From: Lethocerus indicus
Taxonomy: Eukaryota > Arthropoda > Insecta > Hemiptera > Belostomatidae
Direction: 5' to 3'
DNA length: 64,000 nt
Assembly (NCBI GenBank): GCA_019843655.1
Contig: JACDQD010000002.1
Span: 5,342,585-5,406,584 of the forward strand
The notes beneath the pieces were generated by a model. The model had not been told where the DNA came from and searched no databases. It saw only the letters and a program-made list of their open reading frames with translations. Positions 1-10,129 of the stretch are shown piece after piece; the first letter of the stretch is position 1; each line of letters starts with the position of its first letter. Made by a program: the position numbers and the translations under genes.

Positions 1-705
1 TTTTAAAATAATTATATTAGAGAATGTATTTTCATAACTATATAGGCCTGTGGACCAAGTACTCGCTATTACAGAAAGAAAACGAAGTTTCTGAAGCTAT
101 ATACAAAGTCGTAAGTTACCGCCACAATATATTCAATACGCGTTAATTGCAGGCGTAAATTGAACTATAGCGCTTTGTATATTAGGTTTAAAATTGTTTA
201 CGTATTGCGTCTCATTATAGTTTATATTAGCGACTTAATTGATTTAAAAACAAAATGGTACTTTTTGGATTCGGTAAAATTACTAGATCGGCTCCCAGCT
301 AAACTTTTCGAATTCTAGTTCCTTCGTACAACAGTTGGCTACACTGAAGCTATAGGTGCGCCGCCAGGCGCCGCAAATAGGAACTAATAAAGTAAAATTT
401 CGGTCTACGAAAAGTAGTTCTATTTTATTAAATAGTAAAAAAGATTAAATATATAAATAGTTATTAGTTTAAATGACGGGACGAATAATGACAGAAGTAG
501 AATATTTAATTAGGGGGATTTTTGGGGCTGAGGAAGAGATGTGATTGAGGGGGCGGATGAATACATTGGTAGGAGAGCGGTGAGGCCGGCCAGTGGAACT
601 ATTTCACTCCTCCTGACATCCGGCTACAGTAGTGTTCGGGATATCTCGGTCGGACCTCGCTTACCGTGTGACGAGCGTTTTTTTAGTAGTGATTTTGTGC
701 ACAAA
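1..705 (+). promoter_or_regulatory. Upstream region and 5' UTR of the profilin gene
   Basis: This AT-rich stretch leads into the profilin start codon. The last 170 bases are richer in G+C and CpG, as expected near an insect promoter, but I find no clear TATA box or TCAGT initiator. Two upstream ATGs (539 and 558) open very short reading frames that stop before the profilin start. The frame of the profilin ATG is open upstream to 541 but has no earlier ATG. The start at 706 has an A at position -3, a favourable context. The transcription start is not determined and a non-coding first exon is possible. Confidence 0.4.
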
Positions 706-1534
706 ATGAGCTGGCAGGATTACGTGGATAAACAGTTGCTAGCCTCTAAATGTGTATCCAAAGCGGCCATCGCAGGCCACGACGGCAACGTTTGGGCCAA
801 ATCCGACGGATTCGAAGTAAGTGTGCCCGAGCTAGGGGCAGCATGCCGCCCTCTCTCTCTCTCTCTATCTCTCTCTCTCCCCAACTTAGCCCACTTATGC
901 CCCGAATATTTTTACCAACTTTTCGCGGCCCCAACCTCTGCCAACCCCAAATCTCTAGGCTTTGTCGCTCACCCCTTTATTCCCGGATTTTCATCCAAGC
1001 CGAGTGAATATTGAATTGCAAAATGGCGTACCTCCCGGCCCTAAAGCCTTTCCAGTAATCTGCCCGATTTCCTCGGCTCGCCTTCAATCCTTTTCTTATC
1101 CTGTCCCATCGAAGATAATGAACTCCGTTACCCAGAGTTATATTTCGAGCATTTCCAAGCTCGCCTAATCCCATAATTCTGTTATACCTTATTCGGCGAA
1201 CGGAGTGAATCGTTCTTTTGTAATCCCATTTTCTGAATTAGTATAGTCCAGTATCCTGCGAGCTATAGTTTATAACGCGTTTATTTTTAAATATTTCGCC
1301 TAGATTTTTTACGATTTAAAAAAAGTAAGTTAAATACAAAATTATCGGCAACGTCAGTTGCCACCGGAAGGAAATACCGTATTTATTTATTCTGTCTTTT
1401 GAATGAATCCGCGTTAAAGTAAATTTATTTTTTCCCCATTGGTAGTTATTAAAAGAATTGGAATATTGTATGTTGGTAATACGAGATTGCTTTTGCATTT
1501 TTGAAAATTATTTTTTAAAGAAATTAATTTCTTC

Positions 1535-1579
<45 letters not shown>

Positions 1580-2891
1580 ATACAGTTTTGTTCCCACCTA
1601 AAAGTAAAGTTGGTTTCTTTACAGTTCTAAGTAGCTAAAAATTTTAGCTTAAATATCATCACTCCAATGTAACAGTTTTCAGCTGTCCAGTCTTATTTTC
1701 ATTACAAATATTGTGTTTCATCAAATTAAACGTTTATGGGACTGAAATTGGCTCTTTTGCAATCATTTATTGAAATAAAACCAAGTATGGTACAGTATTA
1801 ATCAAAGTTAAATTTAAAACAATAAAACTTGGGCTCAAGCATTCCAAGTATTTTGAGAGGAATTTCTTATGTGGCCTAAAATTAGGTGAAATGAACCAGT
1901 GATGCATCCCATGTTTGATTAGGCCCTGGCCATTAATGCATTTTTCATTTATTGCTTTAGATGAAGTGTATTTAACTCTGAACTGAAGAGTATTGAATAT
2001 GTTTTTCACAACAAGGATATTTGTATTTCATTCCTCTTGGTAACCAGTGTGTGGGTCGTTGCGAATGAATGAATGTTGATTATTTTTCTTCTAGGTGTCA
2101 AAAGATGAGTTGACTAAACTTGTACAAGGGTTTGAAAAACAGGATATTCTAACATCTTCAGGGGTAACGCTGGCTGGTAACCGCTACATCTACTTGTCGG
2201 GCACCGATAAAGTGATTAGGGCAAAGTTGGGCAAGGTTGGTGCCCACTGCATGAAGACTCATCAAGGTAACTAATCAGTCATTTATCCCACTATTTTATT
2301 TATGTACGTTGTCATAGATCTACTTGTATGATTTATCCTAGACCTGGATCAAATGCACCCCAAGTATACCAAACTATCACGTTTGCTATTTGATTCTAGG
2401 CTATCATTTTTTAACTGAAGATCAACTTTTTAGAAATAAATAAAGTTCTATAATTTGAAGAATATAATATAAAGAAATAATTTGTACCGATATTAATAGT
2501 CGGGGACAGGCACAAAAAACTGCACATATTGGGCATCATTGCAATTTATTTTAAAGTTGCTTTAATTCTGTTGTTATATTAGTTAACCCAAATGTGTACC
2601 CATTTTTTCAACCATTTTAAAAAATGTTTTAATGTCGATTGAATAAGTATCCATCATAAGGAGCCATTATCTCTATACTGTTGAAAATGGAATTAATCTT
2701 TAAAGTGTTGAGACAACAATAATTATATAAAATGTACATTTGTGGAACTTTTTAATGACATTTTAAAAAATATTAAATTTTCTTCTTTCACAGCTGTTGT
2801 CGTATCGTTATATGAAGACCCCATCCAGCCTCAGCAGGCAGCATCAGTAGTTGAAAAGTTAGGAGAGTACTTGCTCTCATGTGGTTACTAA
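706..2891 (+). CDS. chic: Profilin (chickadee), three coding exons
   Basis: Profilin binds monomeric actin and proline-rich ligands in the cytoplasm and feeds ATP-actin to formins and Ena/VASP. The coding sequence joins 706-816, 2095-2266 and 2794-2891, giving 126 residues, the usual insect profilin length. Exon 1 encodes 37 residues starting [20 protein letters not shown] and ending at SDGFE before donor GTAAGT. Exon 2 starts VSKDEL and contains the conserved blocks [16 protein letters not shown] and HCMKTHQ. Exon 3 carries [20 protein letters not shown] and ends LLSCGY then TAA at 2889. Intron 1 is phase 0 and intron 2 phase 1. The N-terminal Trp and Tyr (W3, Y6) and C-terminal Tyr that form the poly-proline surface are present. 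The match to Drosophila chickadee, from memory of the family, is near-continuous. No frameshift or internal stop is seen, so the gene looks intact. Confidence 0.97.
851..880. repeat. CT microsatellite in profilin intron 1
   Basis: A run of CT dinucleotides broken once by an A, 35 bases inside intron 1. It lies too near the donor to be the polypyrimidine tract of the intron. Confidence 0.9.
1536..1576. repeat. AT microsatellite, about 20 units
   Basis: An uninterrupted alternating AT/TA run within profilin intron 1. It is likely to vary in length. Confidence 0.95.
2267..2793 (+). other. Profilin intron 2 (527 bp)
   Basis: The donor is CAAG|GTAACT and the acceptor follows a TTTTCTTCTTTCACAG tract. 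The intron is phase 1: the alanine codon after HQ is split G|CT. The interior is AT-rich with no recognised feature. Confidence 0.93.
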
Positions 2892-3990
2892 AAGTAAGTT
2901 TTTTCTCGATACCAGTTACTGTAGTTTAAATAAAAATAAATTGCCATTTGAATAAAGAAAATATAGAATAGTATAGGGCATTAACAGTCATATATGAAAG
3001 ATATACGGGAGAAACCAAAAGGGTATAAATGTCTCACGATGGAACAATAAATTTTCCGGTTAAATTAGATATCTTCATGTATTATTGCACTGTAGGAATT
3101 TAAACTTTGCCAGCCAACTAAATGGTTGGGATTCTTTTCGTGGAATGATAAGATTAATTAATTGAAACTAGAGTGTGTTGTTGAAAGCGATGTGAGGATT
3201 GTAGAGTTCATTTAAATTTTGCAACAGGTATGGAGTCCAACAAAGCTGCATCTCATCAGGGATAGGACTTCGGAGCTAGGCATTTCAAATACAGCGAACA
3301 GAAGAGAAAAGTGTATGCATTATACAGGAACTGCATTTTTTTAAATCAATATACGTGTGGGCCCCCAACTGTTTGGTGGGGGGTCAACAATATTAAAACA
3401 AGTTGTTGAAGGCGTTATGTCCCATAGTGTCGTGTGGTGCCCACCTCGGTTAGGCCAATTCCTATCCACTTCTATTTAGGCCGAGACCCAGGTGAGCACC
3501 TCCTTCACAATCCTCCTTCTTCTTTTAAATTATTCAAGCATCCAATATTCCTTTTTAATTAATTAATTATATTATTTTAAAGTTCTTCTTTTTTTGTATT
3601 TAGTTGTGAAACCCGGATTTCATTCGAGTTAAATAAATGTTTTTTTAGTTATAAACTCTAGTCCTTGATCATTAAAAAACCTGTCGAAAAATGTTGTAAA
3701 TTTCAATGCAAGCCCTCATTGAGGCTGTGGATTCGGCTCCGGAGTAGAATGATACATATGCAGGTGCATACGAATACTATTTTCTCGTGTATGTATTCTT
3801 TATGTGATGCAAATTTTTATATATTAGATTACGGAATTACTACACAGACTTTTCAATATCCTTAAATATATATATATAAATTATCATACGATGCTCAGTT
3901 TAGTGGTACGTTTAAGAATTCTATTATAATATATATATATGTTCTTTTTTTTACTGTACATCAACTTGAGAAAAAAATAAAAGAAGAAAT
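2892..3990 (+). other. Probable profilin 3' UTR, possibly with an intron at 2894-3227
   Basis: Two bases after the TAA stop there is a strong donor-like AA|GTAAGT at 2894. The next plausible acceptor is TTTTGCAACAG ending at 3227. This gives a possible 334-bp intron in the 3' UTR. An unspliced alternative could end at AATAAA signals at 2929, 2935 or 2951. A spliced transcript could use AATAAA at 3632 or 3976. Because the exon junction would lie only two bases past the stop, such an intron should not trigger nonsense-mediated decay. No transcript data are available to choose. Confidence 0.45.
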
Positions 3991-6413
3991 TATTGGAATA
4001 GAAGCATTTTTTACATATTTTGTCCAGGAGGTAACTGTTGTATGTATAGTTTCTCGTGTAATTTTTAATTAAAGGCGCGTTTTTTCAATGCCAAATTAAT
4101 GCATTATCGATATCAAAATGTTTCCTTTATTTCTTTTTTGTTTTGTTCGGGGTTCTGGGGCGTATTGCAACTTCTTGCAGCTGTAGAAGTATTATTGTGA
4201 AGCAGCGCTGTGCTTGTTATATAATAATGTAATATGTTATATGGGACACCTTGGTGTGTATGAGTGCCAACATAAAAGTGAGAGTGAAGGGGAGTCTGTG
4301 TGTGTGTGTCAGAGATTGAATGTAAAACTGAGAGTGAACTAAACCCACACGCGTCTTAATATATATATATATACATATATATAGGTATTATAAAATAAAT
4401 ATATATTATATGTAATTCGCATAACTAATTTTTTAATGAATTTCTGTTTCGCATGGTTTATTGGAAGCATTTGTAAAGATCCCCTTACATGAACCCCTGG
4501 AAATAACATTAATAAAAGAAGTTGCATTTACAAGTAGGAATGTGTTTTCATTGTTTCCCGATCATCAATTATTTAGGTTTCAAATATCTTCTTTTTCTTT
4601 TCTTTATTTTGTAACATGTTCTAGTAATTTTGATATTAGTGCAGTCGGTTATCGGCACAACTGGAGATGACTAAAAGAATGCATCTCTGGGCAGAGGAAA
4701 ATGTGCTGGGGAAACTACTGTTCTCTCAGAGTTGGAGTTAACATAACCAGTGTTCAGAGTCAGTGATTCAAACTAATACAGCCAAAGTAAAGTGTTATAT
4801 TTTTGAAAAGCAGTGGTAGTTTTGATTAAGAAAACAGTGTTAAAGTGACTAGTGATCAACTTGTGGTTTGTTGAAAAATCTCTTTGGAGCTACTATCGTT
4901 AATAATACTCAAAATCACCACCACTGGAGATTGCTGCCTTTCAGTTATAAGTGATTGTAAAAGGATTAAATAATTAGGTATTGTTTCTTGAATTATTCAT
5001 TTTCTTTATTATTGTTGGACAATGCATGGGGAAACTTTATTAAGAAGAATTACAGAACACACTTTTGATAACTCAGATTTTTATTATATTATGGTGAGAA
5101 ATACTTGAGTAGTTACTGATCTTAAACCCTTTTTTGTTTTCTTGTTGGTTATTTACTTCACAGTTCTGAAAAGTTTGTGGTCACTTACAGATCTAGAATT
5201 GAATTATCCAACTAATACTGTTTTTATTGCAAAAAAAACAGTTACTCCCATTTTAATCAGATTAATGGTCATTATTGTTTGGAAAATGGTCTAGAATAAA
5301 ATGGGTGGAAAAAGCATGAAAGGAAGGAAATTATATATAATTACAACTTACACTGAGCAGAGCAATAACAGACCTAGAGAACATGTATACAACAGAATAA
5401 TCTAATGAAACATTAGTTTTAGTAATATATAGCTTTAACAATTATAGCTACCAGTAAATGGGTCAAAGTGTGTTAGGCAGAGCCTACCAGAGAGAGTGTA
5501 GTGACCATCATTTACCATAATTTTTGAAAATAAGAAGATATACAGCTGGATTTATTATTTCTCTGTTTTTAAAAAATTAAACAAATATCATTTGTTTTAT
5601 ATAAACAAATATATGGCGTCCGGGGAACCTTTCAAAATGTTACAATAAAAGAATTCGCGTGTTAATGTTACCGTTACGTACTCGCATCGTGAAAATTCCG
5701 CAGGATAATTTTTAGAAAAATGATCCTATCGCGTAAGATTTGAAAATGTTTATTAAAGTCTGGGACAGGACACATTTGCGAAGGCTATTTATTTATCCTT
5801 CCTACAGTGTCTGCCCAACCTAGGATTCTTCTTTACACGTTTCTTGGCCTGTTAGGTTCGTCCCAAATCTAACTGATTTGCGATTCTTTACGTTTTCTCA
5901 AAGGTCACTCAGAATGAACCTGGAAATAAAATCCAACGCTTAGCAAATCAAATTAAATGCGGCTTCCGTTGCCGATTTTGTATAACTTGACTGTTTCTTG
6001 TACAGTGTCAGTCCAGTGGACGTATTCATAACGGTGGACAGGACAATTCCTGCGAATATAAGGAATTGTTGAAATGTCAATAGCCGATATAGGATTTTTT
6101 CTTATTTCGGCCGAATTGGTTGTGTTTAAATGTCCGGTAGTCGTAGCTGCGGAGTGTTTAAGTAAGACACAATTTAACATCAATATCGAGGGCAATTTTT
6201 CCATTGCTCCTGTTCTCCTTTGGATCCAGCTTTCATCCGGTTAGCGATGGAAAACGCGTTCGAGGAACACGTGTAAAACACAAGAGTAAAAAAGCAGATA
6301 ACAAGATTTCCCGAGGATGTGTGCATTAATCTAACAAAATTGCGCTTCATTAGCCTGCTGGAAATGCGCGGTCTATTTACTTTACTGCGATGAAAATAAA
6401 ACTTTTAAAGCTG
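3991..6413. other. AT-rich region without recognised genes
   Basis: The first part may still belong to a long profilin 3' UTR, with further AATAAA sites near 4395 and 4510. Short AT and GT runs lie near 4300-4400. I see no repeat of the window's main family and no credible coding exon here. Confidence 0.5.
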
Positions 6414-6445
6414 TCGAGAGGAGACAGAAACACACGAAATCTACG
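6414..6445 (+). mobile_element. Terminal fragment of the satellite-bearing element (3' end only)
   Basis: About 30 bases match the shared 3' terminus of the dispersed family (CGAGAGGAGACAGAAACACA followed by CGAAATCTACG). Nothing of the rest of the element is recognisable upstream. It fits an extreme 5'-truncated insertion or a deletion remnant. Confidence 0.6.
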
Positions 6446-7099
6446 TTTAAAATGGTATACTAACACTCAGATTATTGCAGTTAGTGCCCATAGTATTTGA
6501 GTTTAATAATAATACTAGCACTGTGATGCTGCGGCTACCCACGTGTCGTGTTGGGCATGTATTACGCTAATAAACTTATTTTATATCAGTTTTATGAATC
6601 GCGATCGGGTATTATTAAATGGTAACGCTGAAAAATTTCACGAATTTACTGGGAAAGAAACAGTGGATTTGTGGGTCGGCAGCGCCAATCGTGGTCTGAA
6701 ACAATAGGCCATATAACCAAGTCGTCTACCTCCTGTGGCGCTTTGTTCTCCTGATACAAAAATAAGCTTTCTGCCCATCGTCTCGCTAGATTTTAGGTGT
6801 AGTAAGAAACTCATTCGAAAAACTCGGAAACAAATATTACGCTGTTTATTCCGTAATTATTAGTGAAGAAAAATTAAAGCAGTTCCGATTGCCTACCGCA
6901 CTCTGTATTTTCTTTTCTTCGCAGTTTAAATGACCTTTAAGTTATAATAAATAATACATTCGTTTTTACAACATCCATGTTTATAACATGGACCACTCTT
7001 ATATATATCATGGTCGTAGTATTTTTAATTGTAAAAATAAATAGCGATGGAAGGGATCCGCCGAGGTATCAGGCACTTCAGCGACCTCCTGTGGCGCAT
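6446..7099. other. Region without recognised genes
   Basis: A good acceptor-like tract ends TTCTTTTCTTCGCAG at about 6924, but all three frames after it close at once, so it could only start a non-coding or terminal exon. The 14-mer ACCTCCTGTGGCGC occurs at about 6728 and 7084, which may mark another short repeat. Nothing else is recognised. Confidence 0.4.
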
Positions 7100-8272
7100 T
7101 TGTGGTTGTCTGTCGAGTCTTGTTATTGTGTTTTTGGGGGATGTTGATTGTCTTATTTTGGTTGGGAGGGATTTTGTTAATCGGCTTAAGTCTTTGTCGG
7201 AAAATAGGTCAAATATATATTTGATCAGGTCCAACTATTATATTCTCACTTCCAAATGTATAACAGGAAACTTTTCTGGCATTGTGTATTTACGATCATA
7301 AAAGTTTTCCTATTGATCCAAAATATATTGAAAAAATTATTTTTAGTAATCTAGTTAATCGGTGCCGATAAACTAGCGCCCCTGAGGGTGGTGCGGCAAT
7401 GTACTTAACTAAAGTTCGTTTGGTGCACTTGTACCGATAAACCAGCGCCCCTTGAGGGTGGTGCGGCAATGTACTTAACTAAAGTTCGTTTGGTGCACTT
7501 GTACCGATAAACCAGCGCCCCTGAGGGTGGTGCGGCAATGTACTTAACTAAAGTTCGTTTGGTGCACTTGTACCGATAAACTAGCGCCCCCTGAGGGTGG
7601 TGCGGCAATGTACTTAACTAAAGTTCGTTTGGTGCACTTGTACCGATAAACCAGCGCCCCTTGAGGGTGGTGCGGCAATGTACTTAACTAAAGTTCGTTT
7701 GGTGCACTTGTACCGATAAACTAGCGCCCCTGAGGGTGGTGCGGCAATGTACTTAACTAAAGTTCGTTTGGTGCACTTGTACCGATAAACTAGCGCCCCT
7801 TGAGGGTGGTGCGGCAATGTACTTAACTAAAGTTCGTTTGGTGCACTTGTACCGATAAACTAGCGCCCCTTGAGGGTGGTGCGGCAATGTACTTAACTAA
7901 AGTTCGTTTGGTGCACTTGTACCGATAAACTGCGCCCCCTTGAGGGGGTGCGGCATGTACTTAACTAAAGTTCGTTTGGTGCACTTGTACCGATAAACTA
8001 GCGCCCCTGAGGGTGGTGCGGCAATGTACTTAACTAAAGTTCGTTTGGTGCACTTGTACCGATAAACTAGCGCCCCCTGAGGGTGGTGCGGCAATGTACT
8101 TAACTAAAGTTCGTTTGGTGCACTTGTACCGATAAACTAGCGCCCCCTGAGGGTGGTGCGGCAATGTACTTAACTAAAGTTCGTTTGGTGCACTTGTACC
8201 GATAAACTAGCGCCCCCCTGAGGGTGGTGCGGCAATGTACTTAACTAAAGTTCGTATTAACTACAGATATGT
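7100..8272 (-). mobile_element. Satellite-bearing element, copy A (- strand, truncated at both ends)
   Basis: Read on the - strand, the copy has a 5' remnant (ACATATCTGTAGTTAATACG, 8253-8272), an array of tandem units, a unique spacer and part of the 3' module. The spacer includes GATCGTAAATACACAATG and the A/C-rich AACACAATAACAAGAC stretch. It stops at 7100, before the hammerhead-like motif, and joins unrelated sequence. The boundary between array and spacer is a near-perfect palindrome (CTAGTTTATCGG / CCGATTAACTAG). No transposase or reverse transcriptase is encoded. Confidence 0.8.
7361..8255 (-). repeat. Satellite array A, about 13 units of 69-71 bp
   Basis: Units read on the + strand as GATAAACTAGCGCCCC, TGAGGGTGGTGCGGCAATG, TACTTAACTAAAGTTCG, TTTGGTGCACTTGTACC. 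They are highly alike. Differences are mainly in the number of C residues after GCG and in TGAG versus TTGAG. Almost all units carry the GCGGCAATG and GCACTTGTACC variants, unlike array C. Open reading frames across the array on the - strand only reflect the repeat and are not genes. Confidence 0.97.
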
Positions 8273-9500
8273 GCCCAGCCGGGTTCTGGCCTGCATTAAT
8301 CGTTATTCATCTTCGTTCTTCATCTGGAAGTTAGTCTTGTGAAATCAACTCACCCGACATACGATTTCAACTCGTAAAAAACAGTTTCGGGTAATATATA
8401 AATAAAAGTACAAAGTTAAGACATAATAAATATTTATTAGTTGTCATATATAACTCAGTGATTACAAATGGATTCCTTTTTTTTATGTTTTTATTACGAA
8501 CCTTACAACCAGAATACCAACTATAATTATATTTTCGTTTTATTTTTTTTGCAATTAATTTATAATTAATTTTTAAAGTTTTATATATAAAACATATAGT
8601 ATACAAAGAACGTCGGCCAAAGCTTGATGTAATTCTGGGGGGGGGGGTTGATGAGGGTGATGGGGTTGGGCTAGTGTTATTAACAATACAAACGAGGGGG
8701 GTAAATCGGATATTTGGGGTAGGCAATGTTTTTGCCGAGGCCCTATTTGTGCGATACAATGTCTCTGTGTGATGTTGTTCTGTTGTCCATACTAGAAAAT
8801 AGCCAACCAACAGAAGAGTAAGTAGTACTACTTACTACTATACTACTGCTACTGGCAGGTAGTGGTAGGGGCGGGAGCGGGGCGGGGCGGGGGCGGCTCT
8901 CTCTCTCTCACGCACACGCACACGCACGTACACTCAATTTAGTACACAGACAACGATGATTAGTAGCGCCATATTTTAAATCTATATTATTCCAATTTTC
9001 TTTTTTTTGCTTTTTCTTTTTTCAATCTCGTTTTAAATTTCTTAATCCGAATCCGGAGAAAAATCAGGACAACACTCTATACGGGGTTTGTTTTCTCATC
9101 TCTCCGACAGAGAGGAAAAATTATTTTCCGGCCGCTGGGACGATACAATAATATATAAGAGGACTCGTCTCTGGACTAGACTAGACGTTTGGGAGTAGTA
9201 AGAGGGCGGAGGCTGACCGCCCGAGAGAAACCAAAAAAACAACGCTTCGGATCTCACTCAGATTGGAAATGAAGTAGAAGAGGCGGTACCCCGGTCCGCC
9301 AATACACCAGCCAAACTACCCCTCCAAACGGCGCTATTAGAATTCTCAGCAACTGGTTAAAGTCTCCTTGTGTTATACGTATAAAATTATCCGAACGCCG
9401 GAGAATATTATTTTTCTCTTCAAACGAATGCCCTTTTCGGGGTGAAGTGAATTAACCCTCGCTCGTGAGATAGCAAAATTCAATGAGGGGTAGTAATAAT
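8273..9500. other. Region with G-rich and CT/CA tracts, possible promoter
   Basis: A run of about 11 G lies at 8637-8647. A G-rich tract with GC boxes spans about 8867-8896 and passes into CT and CACG repeats up to 8935. A TATA-like TATATAAG lies near 9153. These could mark a promoter for an unrecognised transcript, but no linked coding exon is visible. Confidence 0.35.
8867..8935 (+). repeat. G-rich tract followed by CT/CACG microsatellite
   Basis: Runs of GGGG, GGG, GGGG, GGGG and GGGGG separated by one to three bases meet the usual pattern for a G-quadruplex on the + strand. CT and CACGCA repeats follow directly. Confidence 0.8.
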
Positions 9501-10098
9501 GACGATAGAAACAAATTTTAATACAGTACCGCAAAAATACCGACGCTCTTACGGTAATCTGGACATCTCACGCGTCAATATTAGAAAGACACATTTTTGT
9601 GGAATTTACCGACTGAAATGGGGCCATTTCGAATTGAGGTGGAGGGGGGGGTGGAGTGGCCGGCCGGAGGGGCCTTTCGGACCGCCAAATACGACTTCGT
9701 TCAAGCCGCTTTTCGAACTATATATTTCTCTGTCTGCCTTAACGTGTACACTAAGTTTGTGAAGCTTGTGAAGAACGAAAAATTGCCCACACGCTGAAGG
9801 GCAATATGCGTGTGGGTGGTAGGGGTTGATGGGGGTGGGATTTGAGGGGTTGTGTTTTGCCCTAATTTGTCCGAGACGCGAGCCAACAGACAGGCGCTCC
9901 ACTACACACACGCACAAAATACAATTTTATTTACAATCTATCATACCTGCTTCCGTATATATATATATGTATTTATATTTATTTATTTATATATTGGACC
10001 CGGCGCTCAACTGGCGCTTCAATGGGGTCCCCCCTAGCCTTTCTTTTCGTCGGAATATTTTGAAAAATATTATAAATGGCGTTAATTCGGCTGTACGG

Positions 10099-10129
<31 letters not shown>

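Larger units (their letters stand above)
817..2094 (+). other. Profilin intron 1 (1278 bp)
   Basis: The intron begins GTAAGT directly after the SDGFE codons and ends in a pyrimidine-rich tract with TTCTAG before GTGTCAAAAG. It holds a CT microsatellite (851-880) and an AT microsatellite (1536-1576). No other gene is evident. An in-frame read-through runs from exon 1 to 1014, so retention of the first part of this intron would give a longer but unconserved tail. Confidence 0.93.

Noticed and set aside
75..110. 36-base segment between ATTACAG and GTAAGT on the + strand
   Set aside because: The donor is good but the acceptor has almost no pyrimidine tract, and it lies upstream of profilin with no related exon.
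541..1014. 157-codon frame over profilin exon 1
   Set aside because: Only 706-816 is coding; the frame begins at a GTG and runs on into intron 1 past a strong donor. The continuation is not profilin-like.
6901..6960. Strong acceptor-like tract CTTTTCTTCGCAG as the start of a coding exon
   Set aside because: All three frames meet a stop within a few codons; at most a non-coding terminal exon.
7405..8094. Repetitive open frames on the - strand across satellite array A
   Set aside because: They encode the repeat unit itself, only where its length is a multiple of three, and break where it is 70 or 71 bp. No start, promoter or family supports a protein.
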